DNA of 64,000 nucleotides from Anas platyrhynchos (Eukaryota; Chordata; Aves; Anseriformes; Anatidae): positions 106,039,001-106,103,000 of the forward strand of contig NC_092588.1 of the NCBI RefSeq assembly GCF_047663525.1, read 5' to 3'. The translations under genes were made by a program, and so were the position numbers. The notes under the pieces were generated by a model. It worked only from the letters and a program-made list of their open reading frames with translations, was not told the DNA's origin and searched no databases. Positions 28,558-42,026 of the stretch are shown here, one piece after another. The first letter of the stretch is position 1, and the number at the start of each line of letters is the position of its first letter.

Positions 28558-28953
28558 ATGTCAACTACATTACCATGGTTTGTTAGTGTTAGATATAAAG
28601 GGGGAAAAAATCTTGAAATTAAGGATGTCTTAGCCAGGGAGTGTGAACTTTGCCCTTATAGTGCAGAGCTGAGATTACAGAGTGACAGTAATCCCTCCCA
28701 TTTCCAGCTACACACACAGAAGCCTGCAGTACAGTATAAAATTTCTGGGAAAGGGAACAGGAAAAAAAATGAGGATGAGGCAGATAATTTTGGAAAGGGA
28801 CAGAGAGGGGAATTTGGTCGTAATGGTAGAGGTGTGGAAAATAGTCAGGCTGCCAGTCTTGGGGACAAAGTTTGGGAAGTAAATCCTTTTCACTTGGAAA
28901 TGATGTATGCAGTCCAGGAATTTATTTCATTTCTGTGGACTTCACATCGCTAA
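28558..28953 (+). other. Orphan 131-codon reading frame
   Basis: This is the longest ATG-started plus-strand frame in the left half outside repeats. It is rich in Lys, Gly and Asn in the middle. No signal peptide, membrane segment or known motif is seen, and no poly(A) signal or splice context supports it. Confidence 0.12.
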
Positions 28954-31900
28954 AGCAGAAGACTCAGGAAATGCCAGCACAGGTACAAGCCTCAGGTACC
29001 ACTGTACAAAGAAGTAAAGCCAGCTAATGGGGTTTGGAGGTTTCTGAGCACACTGTCACCTGAACCTGATGATGACCTGTGTTTACAGCTCCACCAACCC
29101 ATCTGAGACAGATGCCTGCCTGAGTGCCCACCCCTCCTTGAGATACAGAACCAAATGGGTATCAGTTCAGAGGCACACAGACACAGATTTATAAAGAAAA
29201 TGCAAAACACATTTGAATGAGGCATATTGAACAGCTCCGTTGACAGCTTTATGTTGCTCACATGGAAAGTGCCCAAGTGAGAGATAATATTCTGATCATG
29301 AGATCACTACATAAGTGAAAAAAGCCATTTAGTTACGTAGTTCAGGCATGACAATATATTCATAAAAACACTGTTAAGGCTTTGAAGTTTCAGGGAATCA
29401 CAGTTTCAGAACCAACAAACTAAGCTATAAAAACAAAACAAAAAAAAAAAAAAAAAACTGTGAGGAACAAGCTGGAAGGAGAAACCTTTTCCAAGTAAAG
29501 TGGAAAGACAGAGACTGAGACTATGGGAACGAGAGAATCCACACAGAAAGTGGTTCAAAAATAAACACTGCTAGACTCATTAAGTGTTGCTGGTGTCACT
29601 AGTAGCCATATACACGATTCAAGTGTTAGTCAATTTTAAAACACAATATTAATTTTGTCTCTGCAGAAATGTTCTGTTAGCAACTGTACAACCTGTGCAA
29701 GATCTGACACTAAAGCTTTTTTATTATTAAAGCTTAAATATTCAAAACTGATTTAAAAACTAAGGCAGTCTTAATCCCATACATTTGAAGGCATAGTACT
29801 ACAGGAGAGTGATATGTAGGAGTCAAATAGATTAAAAAAAAAAAAAAAAGGTTTTTATCATTAAGCTTGCTCTCATTAAGCCCTATGTCTTCAGCTTTCA
29901 TCCCTCAGGTCTGAATTTTTCCATTGTCACCTATTCCTGATGTTCAACAAGAAAAGGAGAATTCAGTCCAACTGTAATTGTCTCAAATACTCTTAATATC
30001 TATACAAGAATAATCACTGACAAAATACTATGAGAACCAATTAGATTTGACCTAAGTCTCCTTATAGCTCTGTTGTAGTTACTTTGGCTAGAGTGGGTTT
30101 GACATTCATAATCTCCATAAAGCACTCCATAGTACATATATACTGACTAAATAGCAACAATTTTTCATGCCTTAGGCTCCTTCTACAGTAGATCCCCAAT
30201 ACAACCCCTCCCGTGTGATCTTTGTGAGGAACACTCATGAAATATGACTTTGGGGAAGAAGAACATGGAAAAAGAAAAGAGCTTTCTGTCTATATCCTAA
30301 AAAACTTAATGACATCTTTACCACTTATAAATAATTCAGGCTATCTATTTAGCATGTTAAGATCTTAATGTGTGGCACGGTTAACCAAAACTAAAAGCAT
30401 GAGAAAAAACTCTCTGCCTTCATTCCCATCACACACAAACATTTGAACAAGGGAAAGAGGAAGATGTGATCTAGAAATGATAAACTGCATCTGTAAATCA
30501 TCAGAGGGAATCCATCATCCACTCATCAACCACCCATCTCAACAAATTGGCCCCATACATGTCACAGAAATACAGTACAAACAGAGGAATGATGAACAGA
30601 CCAACATTTGTAAAAAGTTATTTATCTCTTTCCCTGGATTTTATATTCAGCAAAACACATTTGGTGTAAAAGAACAACATTCTGCTTCGGTTTTCTGAAG
30701 TAACAGTATACATGCAGAACCAAAACAGTATTCCCATAACTAAAAAAAAAAAGTTCCTTAAATGTAACTTCAAAAAAATTCACTTAGCCATTATTTAGAA
30801 CTCAAACTTATTAAGAAAAGAAAATATTTAAATCAAGGGAGGAAAAATGTATTTATAAGGTTATTGTGAAGGAAATCAAACAGACTTGTCAGAGATTATT
30901 TCATATTTAAACCTGACTTGAGATGTAAATTTTTAGTTATGAGCTTATATCTTTTTCCTTTTCAGCAAAGCTTTCAAATATTAGAAGGCTGTGGAGACTG
31001 TGATTGTATTTTAAGCATTTGGATTTAGCCTTGGCTATCAACTCTCCTCACTAACAACACTTCAGCAAGACATGGCATCACATCCAAATGAGGAAAGGAT
31101 AGGAGGAATAACTGTAAAAAACAGCCACAGAAAATGGAGATCAAGTCTGACCATGCATGAAGTGTGTCCATATCTAGTATTTGTAGGGTGCTTTTTTGAA
31201 ATGTGACTCCAGCTCTGGAGTACATAGGTCTCATGCAACTGCAATATCAACAACATAGCGGAAATTGCAGAAACGTGCAACAGCCCTCAGACCTTTCCTG
31301 CCAGATTAAATTTGACCCTTAGCCAAACTCTGAGATTAAACTCTTGAAATCAACTGGAATTTTGCTGGCAACAGCAGGAGCCAGACTTTCACCTGGTCAA
31401 AGCCCATGGGATTAAGGGAATGAAGATCTAGGGGATGCAACTCAGATGAAGCATGGAATTAGTTGAATGTAGGCAGATTTCCTTCATTTTACTGGACAAT
31501 AAGAAAACAGAAATAAAGACCAATTCCATTTCAGAATTGCTTGAGAAAATTTATAACTTCATCATCAGTGGGATGCATACCACTTCTGTGTACAACTGGG
31601 GTCTATAGATGCAGCCAAAGCATAATCTTCTTGTAGAAAAGGGAACAGATGACCCAGCCTGAACACCAAGTTCTAAACAGTGAATGCTCAGCAGAGTGCT
31701 TAAAATAAAATATTGCAGAGAGAACCATAATATATAGCATTGCTACATCTGTAGCCAATAGAAGAGTGTGGTCTGAATCACTCCCTTAAAAAGAGAAAGG
31801 GTGCTTGCAGCTGCATAGTCTCAATCGAGGCCCCGAGGATCTAGAGTGCATTCCTTTTTCCCTTTGTTGAAAATGGCCTCAATTTGACGTACTTCCAGGC

Positions 31901-32012
31901 ATGCTGTAAAAGCTTTCACTAGATGGGGGTGGGAATGGTGGACATTTGGAGACAAGAAGTTCTTCTGGAATGTTTCTCTTTCTTATGCCAGCTGGCTGAG
32001 GGGAACTCTTAC

Positions 32013-32111
32013 ACCCAATGTAGTCGCTGAAGACTTCTGGCTGGCAAATTAATTTGTCTGTAGGATACTTCAGAACAAATCTCAAGGAACACAGAGGACT
32101 GGCACAGGACT
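32013..32111 (-). CDS. Candidate internal exon, unidentified product
   Basis: Minus-strand acceptor TTGTAAAG after a T-rich tract, 99 bases open in one frame containing LRFVLKYPTDKLICQPEVF, and a donor GTAAGAGT. Its phases (two bases in, one out) would fit directly after the candidate at 38279-38479. No family is recognised. Confidence 0.22.
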
Positions 32112-34593
32112 CTTTACAATGTCAAAGATGAAGAAATAAATCCAGTTCAGGGAGAAAAAAAGAAAAAAAAAAAAGACATTTAAGCAATTTTAAACAGCAA
32201 AAAATTTTAAAAGATTACAGACAATTAATAGTAATGCAAAGAGAATTTAACACTACAACAACTATAAAATCTTGCCAGTGAAGCTTCCAAGCCTATATTC
32301 TTTTGTCAAAAAAGATAAAGATATGAATTGACAGTCTGGAGATACAAGATGAGAACCAAGAGAAAGTAAAAGGATAATGAGGATCTCCTCCAGTTCATCG
32401 CACTGCTTAGAAGTTCGGGATTTTCCCTGGGATTTGGTCTTTGTGTCCTCCTAGTTTTACTCCGTCTCACATGAGTAATATGGGCAGAACTCCAAACCCA
32501 TGACATAGTACAAAGAATGATTATTCACTTAGGCCAAGGGAAAAGTCAAGCTCCTGAATTAGGACAGACAGTAGCTTGGACTAAGAACAACTTAAGCATC
32601 TCTGATCCTTTTTCTAGTATTTCACCAGCAGCGTCTTTCTTTACCACTTGGGACCTCTGTGTGGAAAAGCAGCTGATCAATTATTCCATGTCTGGCTCTG
32701 TCAGATACTGCTGTATAGTGAAACACACATAAAACTCAGTCAGAATTTTTATAGCACTTTTTAATCAGTTATGTCCTGCAAAAGCCTGAGGCGCGTAACC
32801 TTGGTTTTGTACCTTTTTGGAATATAAACACCCACTACTCTACAGGTAAGATAGTATAGACAGACACTAGAAGAGAAAATGCTTTATTGATGCACTGGGA
32901 AGTTGCAGGGACCTTGCAAAGAACCAAAGCCCTGATGCAGGTCTTTTGGTCTCCTAAATATCTTTTGAGATCTTCCAGTCTGAGGGCAGGACTGATTTCC
33001 TGGAGAACTGCAGGAACTTCCTGTGATAGGACTTGGGAACAAATTAATAAAATTTTAATAAATAATATAATTAAGAATAGAGTGACATGGTTATATACAT
33101 GGATGGAATAAATCTCACAGTTTCTGACAGGTATGCTTCTGTGCAACACACCAGACGATTTTTTTTTCATATAACATTAGCCATTTTCTATGTCAGCAAA
33201 TCTATGCTTGAAGATTGAATGCATTATTCTATCATTTTCACAATATAGATTGACATTTATTAAGTTGAATGGCAGATTCAAGCCTGTCCCAGGCTCAGTG
33301 GAATAAATAACTTTGATTGTCTTGCTACTGACTGTAAATCATTAATAGCTGAATTTCTCAATCCAGGGAGCTCCAGTTTGCAAGGCAGCAATGCAAAACC
33401 TTGTATACAAAAGGATGACTCTGCAGTAAATCTTTGTTTTTCCTCAGACTTGGCCATCTTTTCACCTTGATTTGCTGTGTTGTTTCAACACTGATGCTCT
33501 CAAGGATGATTTCATTTGTTTATTTCCATTACTGTCCATCTTTCTGTGGTTTTTTTGTTTGTTTGGTCATTTGTTTTTGTTTTTCCTGGTGATTCTTATT
33601 CTTTCTGTATCTTCTGTGATAATAAGTACAGAATATTCTGTTACAGTGCATGGACTGAGCAAAGGAGGACTGAAGTTGACTGCCAAGACACAATAGTTCT
33701 GAGAAACTCAGAAAAAGACGTAGCATTAATCTGCTTTTAAAAACAGGGATAGCCAATATGGGGAAGTTGTAGTACTCATCTTAAATCATGGGAAAAGAAA
33801 AAAAAAAAAAAAAAGAATTAAAGCACTGAATTATCATCACTTTCTTTTCTCTCTCTCCACAAAAAAAGTTTTTTTTCTGTCTGCTTTTTTCCAAGTTACT
33901 CAAGGTTTCCCTTACTGAATGTCTACAGAAAGAAAACATATATTTAAGAGCCAGGAAAAATATTCTCACAAATCACACCAAGAGGTTAAGCAATCATGAC
34001 AGAAACATGAAGGGACCAACACAATCAGTCATGAAAAAAATGAGTTATGTGAATTAAAGGAGAGAGGAAAGATTTTAGATAATGGGTGCAATAATATTTA
34101 AGTATTAAAGTATTACCATTTTCATTTACACCTAAATATTTTAAAAAAGATCAGGACTTCCATATGAAACATGGCATTATTAACAGTATCAGCTGATTTA
34201 ATAGGAAGAGAATTGTCCATTTTGAACTTCTAGCAGTTCCCAATTTATTGTTAAAAATTGTGTTATGTTTATTAATGGGAAAGCAGCTGTAGTTAAACAG
34301 GAAAAAAACTGTCTGTTGTAGAAGCCACTCAAATACAGTGCATTATTCAAGCTGCATTTAAGACAGTGTAAGGATCCTATTCTGAGCAACTTTTGCAAAG
34401 AAATAAATTTGTCCTGGATAGGAAAACAGTATTAAAATCTCCTTAATTGCAGATTGAAAACTTGCACTTTTAAAGTCTTACCCGTTTGCACTTTTCTGAA
34501 TGGCTTGTTTGAAATGTCATGCCTCCTGCTGATGTCTCTTTATGGCCTTAGTAAGTCATCACAGCAAGGTAAGAATTATTCCCTTTACTCTGG

Positions 34594-35882
34594 TGTTACC
34601 GTAAAAGTCAGTCAAAGAAACTCTCTAAGACTCAAATCCCCTGCCAGCTGGAGTCCTCCCTGCCACTGGCGTTGTTCCCATGACAACTTTCTTACTCATC
34701 ATCCGATCCCTCTGCCCCAGAGGGCTCACGCCCGTGATTCTGAGATCTCTGCCTCAACTCCAGAACTACTAACATCTCTACAACAATATTAAATGAGTAG
34801 TAAGGAAAATATATATATAATCCAAGTAAACAAAAACAAATATGTAGTTCCAGTACCCAAATTCCAATATCCAAGCCAAAATTCAGTTAGCCAAGTTGGG
34901 GACTCCAACACTGTTTTTAAAACCAAATGGGGACGAGCAGGCGCAACGGGGACTCGGACCTCCCACAACCAAACGGAGACTCAAACCCCAGCCTGAGTCT
35001 TAAACCCAACCCTGTGTAGCTTTTGGTGCATTTTATGGGCAGGTAACCAAATTTTCCAAAAGTATGCCTTTGTACTTACAAAACAGTGGTCTTCGCTCAG
35101 GGGCTCTTCAGCCTGGGGATCGGGGTCCTCTCTGAGAATCCCTTGGTGCCAGCTGAGGTTCCACAATCCCAGGAACTGTTGAGGCTCAAGAGATAAGTCC
35201 TATTTGGGTTGCCAAAACTGTTACCACAAAGTCTGTCAAAGAAACTCTCTAAGACTGAATCTCGAGTTTAAGAAAGCAGGCAGTCTTTAAATGGGGTGCC
35301 AGACACACAGGAATCGCTCCACCTAGTGTGTAGGCTAAATTGTTCAAGCTGCAGGGGTTATATACAATCAAAACATACAGAATCATTAGATTTCCAAGAA
35401 ATAACTAATATATTCATACTATTTCTTGTTACTCGTTAAAATACGTAAATGTCCCTGACACATGTGCAATTGTTTCTACTGGAGGTCTCTGGTGGTCTTT
35501 GGTAATCTTCCTTGCTATGTTCACTGCTTGAACCCAGTTCTTGCACGTGCTCAGCCCATCTCGTTCTGTCTTACCTTGTTGTTCCAATTTAGGGGTGCAT
35601 ACTAAGCTAAGTCATTTACATATTGAAAGACATGCACAGCATGAGTTCCCCACATATTCTTTACAGGCATGTTCTCCAGGCCTAGCTTACCTTGCCCCCC
35701 TACCCGTCCTGTGGTACAATTCTGTACGGCCTTACAGGTAAGGCTGATTAGTGAGTAAGGTAGCATCAGACATACAAAGTTTCTAGTTTTCCTTCTATCT
35801 AACTAAACATAGTAAAATATTACAAATTTGGTTCTTTTATTCTATCACAAAGACAACCATATGTCCTTCTGACTTGGTATCA
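34594..35882 (-). mobile_element. Internally deleted endogenous retrovirus, minus strand
   Basis: The element lies between 4-base direct repeats CTGG (34590-34593 and 35883-35886). Read on the minus strand it starts TGATACC with an LTR (35882-35219) ending GGTAACA. Next come a TTTTGGCAACC stretch where a primer-binding site would be, and an untranslated leader with a strong splice-donor-like GTAAGT (35079-35074). It closes with a second copy of the last ~40 bases of the LTR, ending GGTAACA at 34594. gag, pol and env are absent. A 4-base target duplication and this leader layout suggest a class I (gamma-like) retrovirus. The LTR contains a TATATAA motif near 35366-35356. Confidence 0.75.
35219..35882 (-). 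repeat. 5' LTR of the deleted retrovirus
   Basis: This 664-base LTR aligns along its length with the solo copy at 61122-61822. Shared blocks include aaactctctaagactc, ctccacctagtgt, tttccaagaaataacta and ttctatctaacta (plus-strand spelling). It begins TG and ends CA on its own strand. Confidence 0.75.
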
Positions 35883-36110
35883 CTGGTTTATAACAAGCTT
35901 GTAAAATTTAAGATAATAAATCAGCTTTAGCTTCCAACAGGATCCAACAGGACGTAGCCATGTAGGTACCTGAATCTGACAGCCAAATTCAATATATGCA
36001 TTTATAATATATACATTTTGGTTTTTAAGCCCACCTCCTTTGTCCTGAAATTAAATGGAACCTGAGACAAAATAAATAAATAAATAAACAAACCACTCAG
36101 GTGGTAACAT

Positions 36111-36660
36111 TGTCCTGGTTTTGGCTAGAATAATTTTGCTCTTCTGGTATGGTGCTGTGTTTTGGATTTAAGATGAGAATAATCCTGACAGCACACTGAT
36201 GTTTTAGCTGTTGCAGGGCAGTGCTTACTAGTGTAAAGTCAAGGACAATTCAGCTTGTTATTATAATGCCCTGCCAGTGGGCAGGTTGGGGGTGCAGCAC
36301 AAGCTCGGAGGGGACAGAACCAGGACAGCTGACCCAAATTAACTAGGGGTATCCCACACCATATGGCGTCAATTCATATGGGAGGGCTGGCCAGGGTGGG
36401 GGGAAACCACTGCTTGTGGACAGGCTGGGCATCAGTCAGTGGGTGGCAAGCAATTGCATTGTGCATCACTTGTTTGTACACTCTATTATTGTTGTTGTTG
36501 CTGTTATTATTATCATAATCATCATTATTTCTCTTCCTTTTCTATCCTATTAAACCGTATTAATTTCAACCCATGAGCTTTTTTTTTTTCCTCCCAATTC
36601 TCTCTCCTGTCCCACTGGGAGCGGGTGAACAGTGCTTAGCTGCCTGCTGGGTTAGACCAC
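36111..36660 (+). mobile_element. Solo LTR of a class III (ERVL-like) avian retrovirus
   Basis: The sequence starts tgtcctggttttggctag and carries the LTR blocks caccatatggcgtc and gcaattgcattgtgcatcac. An (ATT/GTT)-rich stretch follows near 36484-36530, then ctattaaaccg and a tail ending gggttagaccac. I recognise this architecture from LTRs common in many bird genomes. AACAT flanks it at 36106-36110 and 36661-36665, a 5-base duplication typical of class III elements. No coding region is attached. Confidence 0.75.
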
Positions 36661-38278
36661 AACATCTACACCAATGCAAAATACCAGCTTCCTGAAATAA
36701 AAGCATGCAGAAGCCTCAGGAGGCTCCAACTGAGACAGCATGGTGCATGCTGCAATCTGAGACTCCTTAAAAGTACAGCTGCACATCTGTAGTTATCAAA
36801 CTGCCACTTTTGCTTCCAAAAGGGAGCAGACAGGCAGAGCCCTGCACACAAAGCTGCAGCAGACACCTTCCCCTGTACCTGTTTCAGGCTGGGCTCCAGT
36901 AAAGGCAGAGAGCTCTCCAGTGGGAGCCAACTTCTGTCTGTCCTGCAACAGCAAAAACTAATCCCTTGCATTACTTACCTCTGGGGGCACCTGGCATGCA
37001 GGAGGCACAGACTAGTCTCTGGAGGCTTGAGGAAAGCCCACTCTTCTATCCCGTGGTCCATTCTGGGTGGTGCAGGGTGGTGAGTTCAATTTCTGCAGGC
37101 TAATCAGAAGTTGTCAGCCCCCTCCCAGCCTGCCCAGCTTCATCAGCCCTGCCCAGGGACTGGTCAGCTCCCTGACTCCAGGAAATCCTCTGGGCATGTC
37201 AGATGTCACCATGACTTTCTGACACATTGCCAAGTGTATCTGCTCAGGAGACAAAACCCCAGGTTAAATAAACCACAGTAACCAAATCAAAATTTAATGA
37301 GAAAAAAAAATCAGCAGTAGTGGCATTTAAATGAAGAAATCAGTAAACTTGCCAAATCTTTAAATATACTTCACAATGAGTCTACATTTTGAATGTTTTT
37401 TAGGATCTCCACGAGCCTCTTATTAAGTAAAATTGAGCGTGCAGATTCAATGCAGGTACACTTTCCATTTTTTATACATGAACACTCTCAAAGGAGACAG
37501 TTGATGAGCAGATGTTCACTGTCACAAGTGCTTTTGATCCTATGAGAATATGTAATAAAAATAATAACTTAATAACATAACGTTTATTGTAATTAAAATC
37601 AGCATTGATTTCAGTATTCCCTAAAATTGGAGAGCTTCAAATCAAGATGCATATCTGAGGATTCAGAAGGATGGAGTCCTCAATATTCCTCAGACTGATC
37701 CAATGGGTGGAGTGAAATTGAAAATAGTTTTCTAAAACTTGGTAAAATTCATTGGGAACAGCTGTAATTTATAAGATCAACAGACAATAATATCTGAATA
37801 AGTACAATGTTCTCAACTTATCTTGTTTACTGAATAAATAAATGTGAATTGTCTACAGGTGTCTACATTTTGAGAGGTGACTTTAAACACTACAATCAGG
37901 ATCATGCCAAACTATGGTGCAGCTGGTATTTGAAAATCTTCACAGCACAGGAAGAAATTGTCTGTTAACGTCACTGTTTCAGATGGAAAGCATGCCTGCA
38001 GGACTGGACATGGAAGCAATTTGCTTTGAAGCTTCTTCAGTCTTGGACTCAAAGCACACAGAGAACCCACAGCAAGCCCACACTGTCAACTGCAGAGTGG
38101 TGTTGTAGTATAAAGTACAATCAAAGTATACCTTAACCAGCAGGACCAGACCTGCATAGTGTCACAGTTGGTGTAAAGAACCTGGCATCATCGCTATGCA
38201 TATTATAACATATGGCACCTGGGGACAGACCAAACACTCATTGATTGCCAAAGCACATGTACATGTATTCCTACTTAC

Positions 38279-38479
38279 TGTCATTCAGAAGGAATCCAGC
38301 TGATGTATTCTGAGGCCTCTGCATGATATGAACTGAAGTGCTGAAATAACAAGCTAAGAGCAGGTTTGATTCAAGGGCATCCTCCTGACCCAAAGAAGGA
38401 GACTCATTTTCCTGTGGAATTACAGGTGTTGAGAGCATCACAGAACTCCCTTGGCACTTTGGACACTCAGGTGTCATAA
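38279..38479 (-). CDS. Candidate internal exon, unidentified product
   Basis: Minus-strand acceptor TACTACAG, 201 bases open in one frame (about 66 codons), then a very good donor GTAAGTAG. The frame begins VMTPECPKCQGSSVML and is serine and acid rich. It could be an exon of the gene downstream of HUS1. I do not recognise it, and chance cannot be excluded. Confidence 0.25.
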
Positions 38480-41400
38480 CTGTAGTACTAATGCTTCAAG
38501 AAAAGTGTAGGTTTTTTGAAGACAAAAATTATTTTCCAGACACTATTAGACAAAAAAATAAATATTTTTAAATTTAATAATTTAATAATTCTTTCCTAAA
38601 GATTAGTGTAGCTTTGTAGGAATTTATTTTAAAAAACAATATGAAGTTTTTTTTTCTGTAGCACCAACATAAACTTGATATGTAGATTTGCCTTTGTTTG
38701 TCTATTTAGTAAAACAAATGATCTGTCATTCAGCCCCAGTTGGTTGAAACAAAACAGTACATTGCTGGCTGATGCTCTACAGCACAAGAGTGAGTTTTAT
38801 GAAAATGATTTGTGTGCACATCTGCTAAATCACACAACCAGTAGTACTGGAGGCTGTGGATAAAGCATGGCAGGCTGGATGCAAAGCCCCTTGTGGGGTG
38901 CTGGAAAATATGGAAGACAGAATGTCCAGTGAAAATTGGGTAAAAGACTCCCTCTTTACCTCTTAAGATCAAAATGTGAGTTTTACATCTCATTTAGAAG
39001 ATGACATCATTATCACCGGAGAGGGATAATGGTTCAATTGAAGATCAGCCAAAGGGCACATATTGAAAGCATCAGAATCACCTCCTGTGTCACCTTAAAT
39101 TTTCCTTGGAATTCCCCCAGCCGGTCCCAGTGAGAGTTTAGCACTGCCTGGGATATGGGATCTTTATAGCCCAAGCTGGTGTGGCAGCTGACCATGATAG
39201 CGATGTTTCAGAGAAGGCAGATTTAGAAGATAAAATGCATAATCCAAGACAGTAATAAAGGAGCTTGCTCTTCTTCTTAATAAGAAGCACAGAATTTCCT
39301 GTACTAAACCAAATTAGTAAGGGATTTCCATCTGGGAGACGGTGCTGTGCTTTATCCATGTTATTCTAACAGTCAGATCACATATTTACATGAATACTAT
39401 CTACAGTGAAAGTTATGCTTTCTGTTTGCAACAAAACATAGTCCTTTTCAGGACATAATATGTTGCAATAGTACTTCTGCCTATTTGAACGTTTTAGTTG
39501 CCATCATGTATGGACCATTGCTATTTTTCTTGTAAGACAGAATAGAAACAGGTGCTGCTGCTGAAAATACTTGTTCCTAATGTGTCTTGAACCTGTTCTA
39601 CTTGCTTCCGTTTCACTGAATCATTATCTGACACCGATAGCCCCCAAAACATTTATGTTTCTCTGGATAGAATTCCTACCCTGCCTATCCAATTTCTAAG
39701 TCTTAGGTCTTCTTAGCCTATAAATAGCTAATCTGTTTTGAAGGAGCATAGCTAATCTATTTTGAATTTATTTTCTAATATTTGGATATATTACTATTCA
39801 CATTAGGAATAGAGTGCAGAAAACTGTTATCATCCCTAATTTTAGTAAACATTATATGGATGGTCCCTGTGGAAAGGGCAGAGGCACATGCCCTTTACTA
39901 ATTAGTCCATCTGGCTGGAGAGTAAGATAAAAGAGAGCTTAAAATATAGCTGGGAAACTTTGCCTTTACTGTCACTTCTTCTGCAGAAGGAAATCCTGGT
40001 TGCCTTCTCTCCTTGTTTCTATGAAGAAGCAGACTTTCAGACTCCAAAACTAGCCCTGTCAACCTCCTATCGCAAGGACTAAGTCAAATATCAAGGAGTA
40101 CTGTACAAATAACTTTGTCTGTTGTGACCAAAGTGATACCACAGCTGTACTCGGTATAAATGGACACTGACATACAGCTTCAAGGACTCCACAAACAAAA
40201 CCTGTCATACAAATGGAAAAGCCATTGGTAATCGCAGTGTGTCTCAAAGTGCAGGGGGGTATCACAGTGCTCATGTCTCATGCACTAATCTTTACTACAT
40301 CTGTAAGGGGGGATGTTGCTACATTGTTAGAAAAGAAATCAGGTATTTCTGAAAGACTCCTTCATAAAAGAAAAAAAAAAAAACAACACATATTCAACTG
40401 ACAAAAATAAATCTTGTACTAACCCAATTTCAGACTGAAAATTGGGTGAAAGAGGGATGGGATTTCTCCTTCATTAATATATTAAGAGAATTATTATATT
40501 TTTTACGATATCCATTTGACAGTCCATGTACTGTAGCTTTCTCTGAATATAGCACCACATCTAACAGAATTCATGCATTTATGGAGTCTACTGCCCAGAA
40601 TGGAGATTTTATTCTCTCATTCACCTTTCAGGGCTTGTTAGATTGCTTGACAGGCTCTTGCAGGAACAGTCAGTAATCTTTTAAACTCTTGAATACTTCA
40701 GCCTCAAACATCAGCTTCAGTGCATGCCTAACTTTGGAACTTGGCAGTCAATGTTGGCATCTGGAGTGTTCATTCTGGTGGCAAGAGCCGGGATGTGGCA
40801 ACAGCTTTGTCTGCTGGGTCACTGCCGCAGGTACCCAGGACAACAAAGTCATGGGGTACCTTCAGCGGCATCATTTGGAGTTCAGAAAAAGAAAGAAAAA
40901 AAAAAAGAAAAGAGAAAAAAGAAAGAAAAAAAAAAAAAAAAAAAACAGAGGTAAGGATTGTAATGGTGAAAAGTTACATAAGCTGCTCCCACAGTTAGTT
41001 TCTTATTTAGGACCATATAAAAAACCACAATCTTCCTTCTTTCTGGGAAACCATTAAAAAAAAAAAAAAGTTACAATGTTGCAAGTGAAAAGGCAGGAAA
41101 AATATAAATAACTTCACAGTATCTGAATCTATTAGCAAATCTCCAAAAGGGCCAAGGATCTGTTACATTCCAGTAAAGTCAGAGAGACATCCACCAGTGC
41201 AGCAGGCTTTTATCAGACACTTAATGCACACCAAATATTTAAAATGGGACATTCCATTGCTCTACAGTGTATCCCTCATACGTCAAATATATAAATAAGT
41301 GCTTCACAACAATTTAACAACACCATTCCCATACTTATGTGGAAATAACATGTGCCTTTTGTTACTTTAATCCTGAGATGCTGAAAGCAAAGGCAGTCTG

Positions 41401-41928
41401 TCTTAAAAAGGAAAAAAAAAAAAACTTTTTCTCTGCAGATGGTCTGAGCAAATGGCACACATCAACTTCTCGGTAACAGAAACCAGATGCAGAATGGCCA
41501 TCCAGTCCTATAAGCTTACCACCAATTTATGCTGAAGAAATTACATTAAAAGGAATTTCTGGAAATGTTTAGAAATTATGTAATTGCCATCTAAACACAA
41601 ATTTTAACTCTTTATTCCTGAATCATTCTTGAGTGGATGAGTGGGTACAGCAGACATAATAAAACATAGTAGAAATAGCCATTTTTCTGAAACACTTCAA
41701 CAGCTGGTTTAAACTTACTGCCTTTTTGAACCAAAGGATTAGGTCATGGAAAGAAATGAAACTGACTTTCTAGACCTTTCTAAGGCTTTAGATCTTTGAA
41801 GAGAATCTGAACCTTTCTGGCAAAGACACGCAGCAAATAGCAATGCTACATGCTTTGGATAGGAATGCTCACTAAAAATGGCTGCACACAGCAATTTACT
41901 GGGGTTATATGCAAGAAAAATCTCTTAC

Positions 41929-42026
41929 TATAGCTTGTTAAAAATAAATTCAAAATAATACCATCACTTCTGCTTAGGTAGGTCAATAAGGAATGTGCGC
42001 AACTCTTTCCTACCAACATGAGTATG
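41929..42026 (-). CDS. Candidate internal exon, unidentified product
   Basis: Minus-strand acceptor CTCTTCAG, 98 bases open in a frame reading MLVGKSCAHSLLTYLSRSDG, and a donor GTAAGAGA. It leaves one base, which would pair with a possible exon starting at ~40202 after CATTTGTATGACAG. This is weak evidence from borders and phase only. Confidence 0.2.

Larger units (their letters stand above)
26700..34589. other. Non-coding or intronic sequence
   Basis: No repeat family is recognised. Besides the candidate at 32013-32111, a minus-strand open segment near 32890-33022 follows a good acceptor (TCCTATCACAG) but has no good donor. Confidence 0.45.

Noticed and set aside
39138-39359. Possible gene end with an AATAAA near 39255.
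   Set aside because: Both strands are open, there is no acceptor of quality, and the poly(A) motif overlaps the stop.
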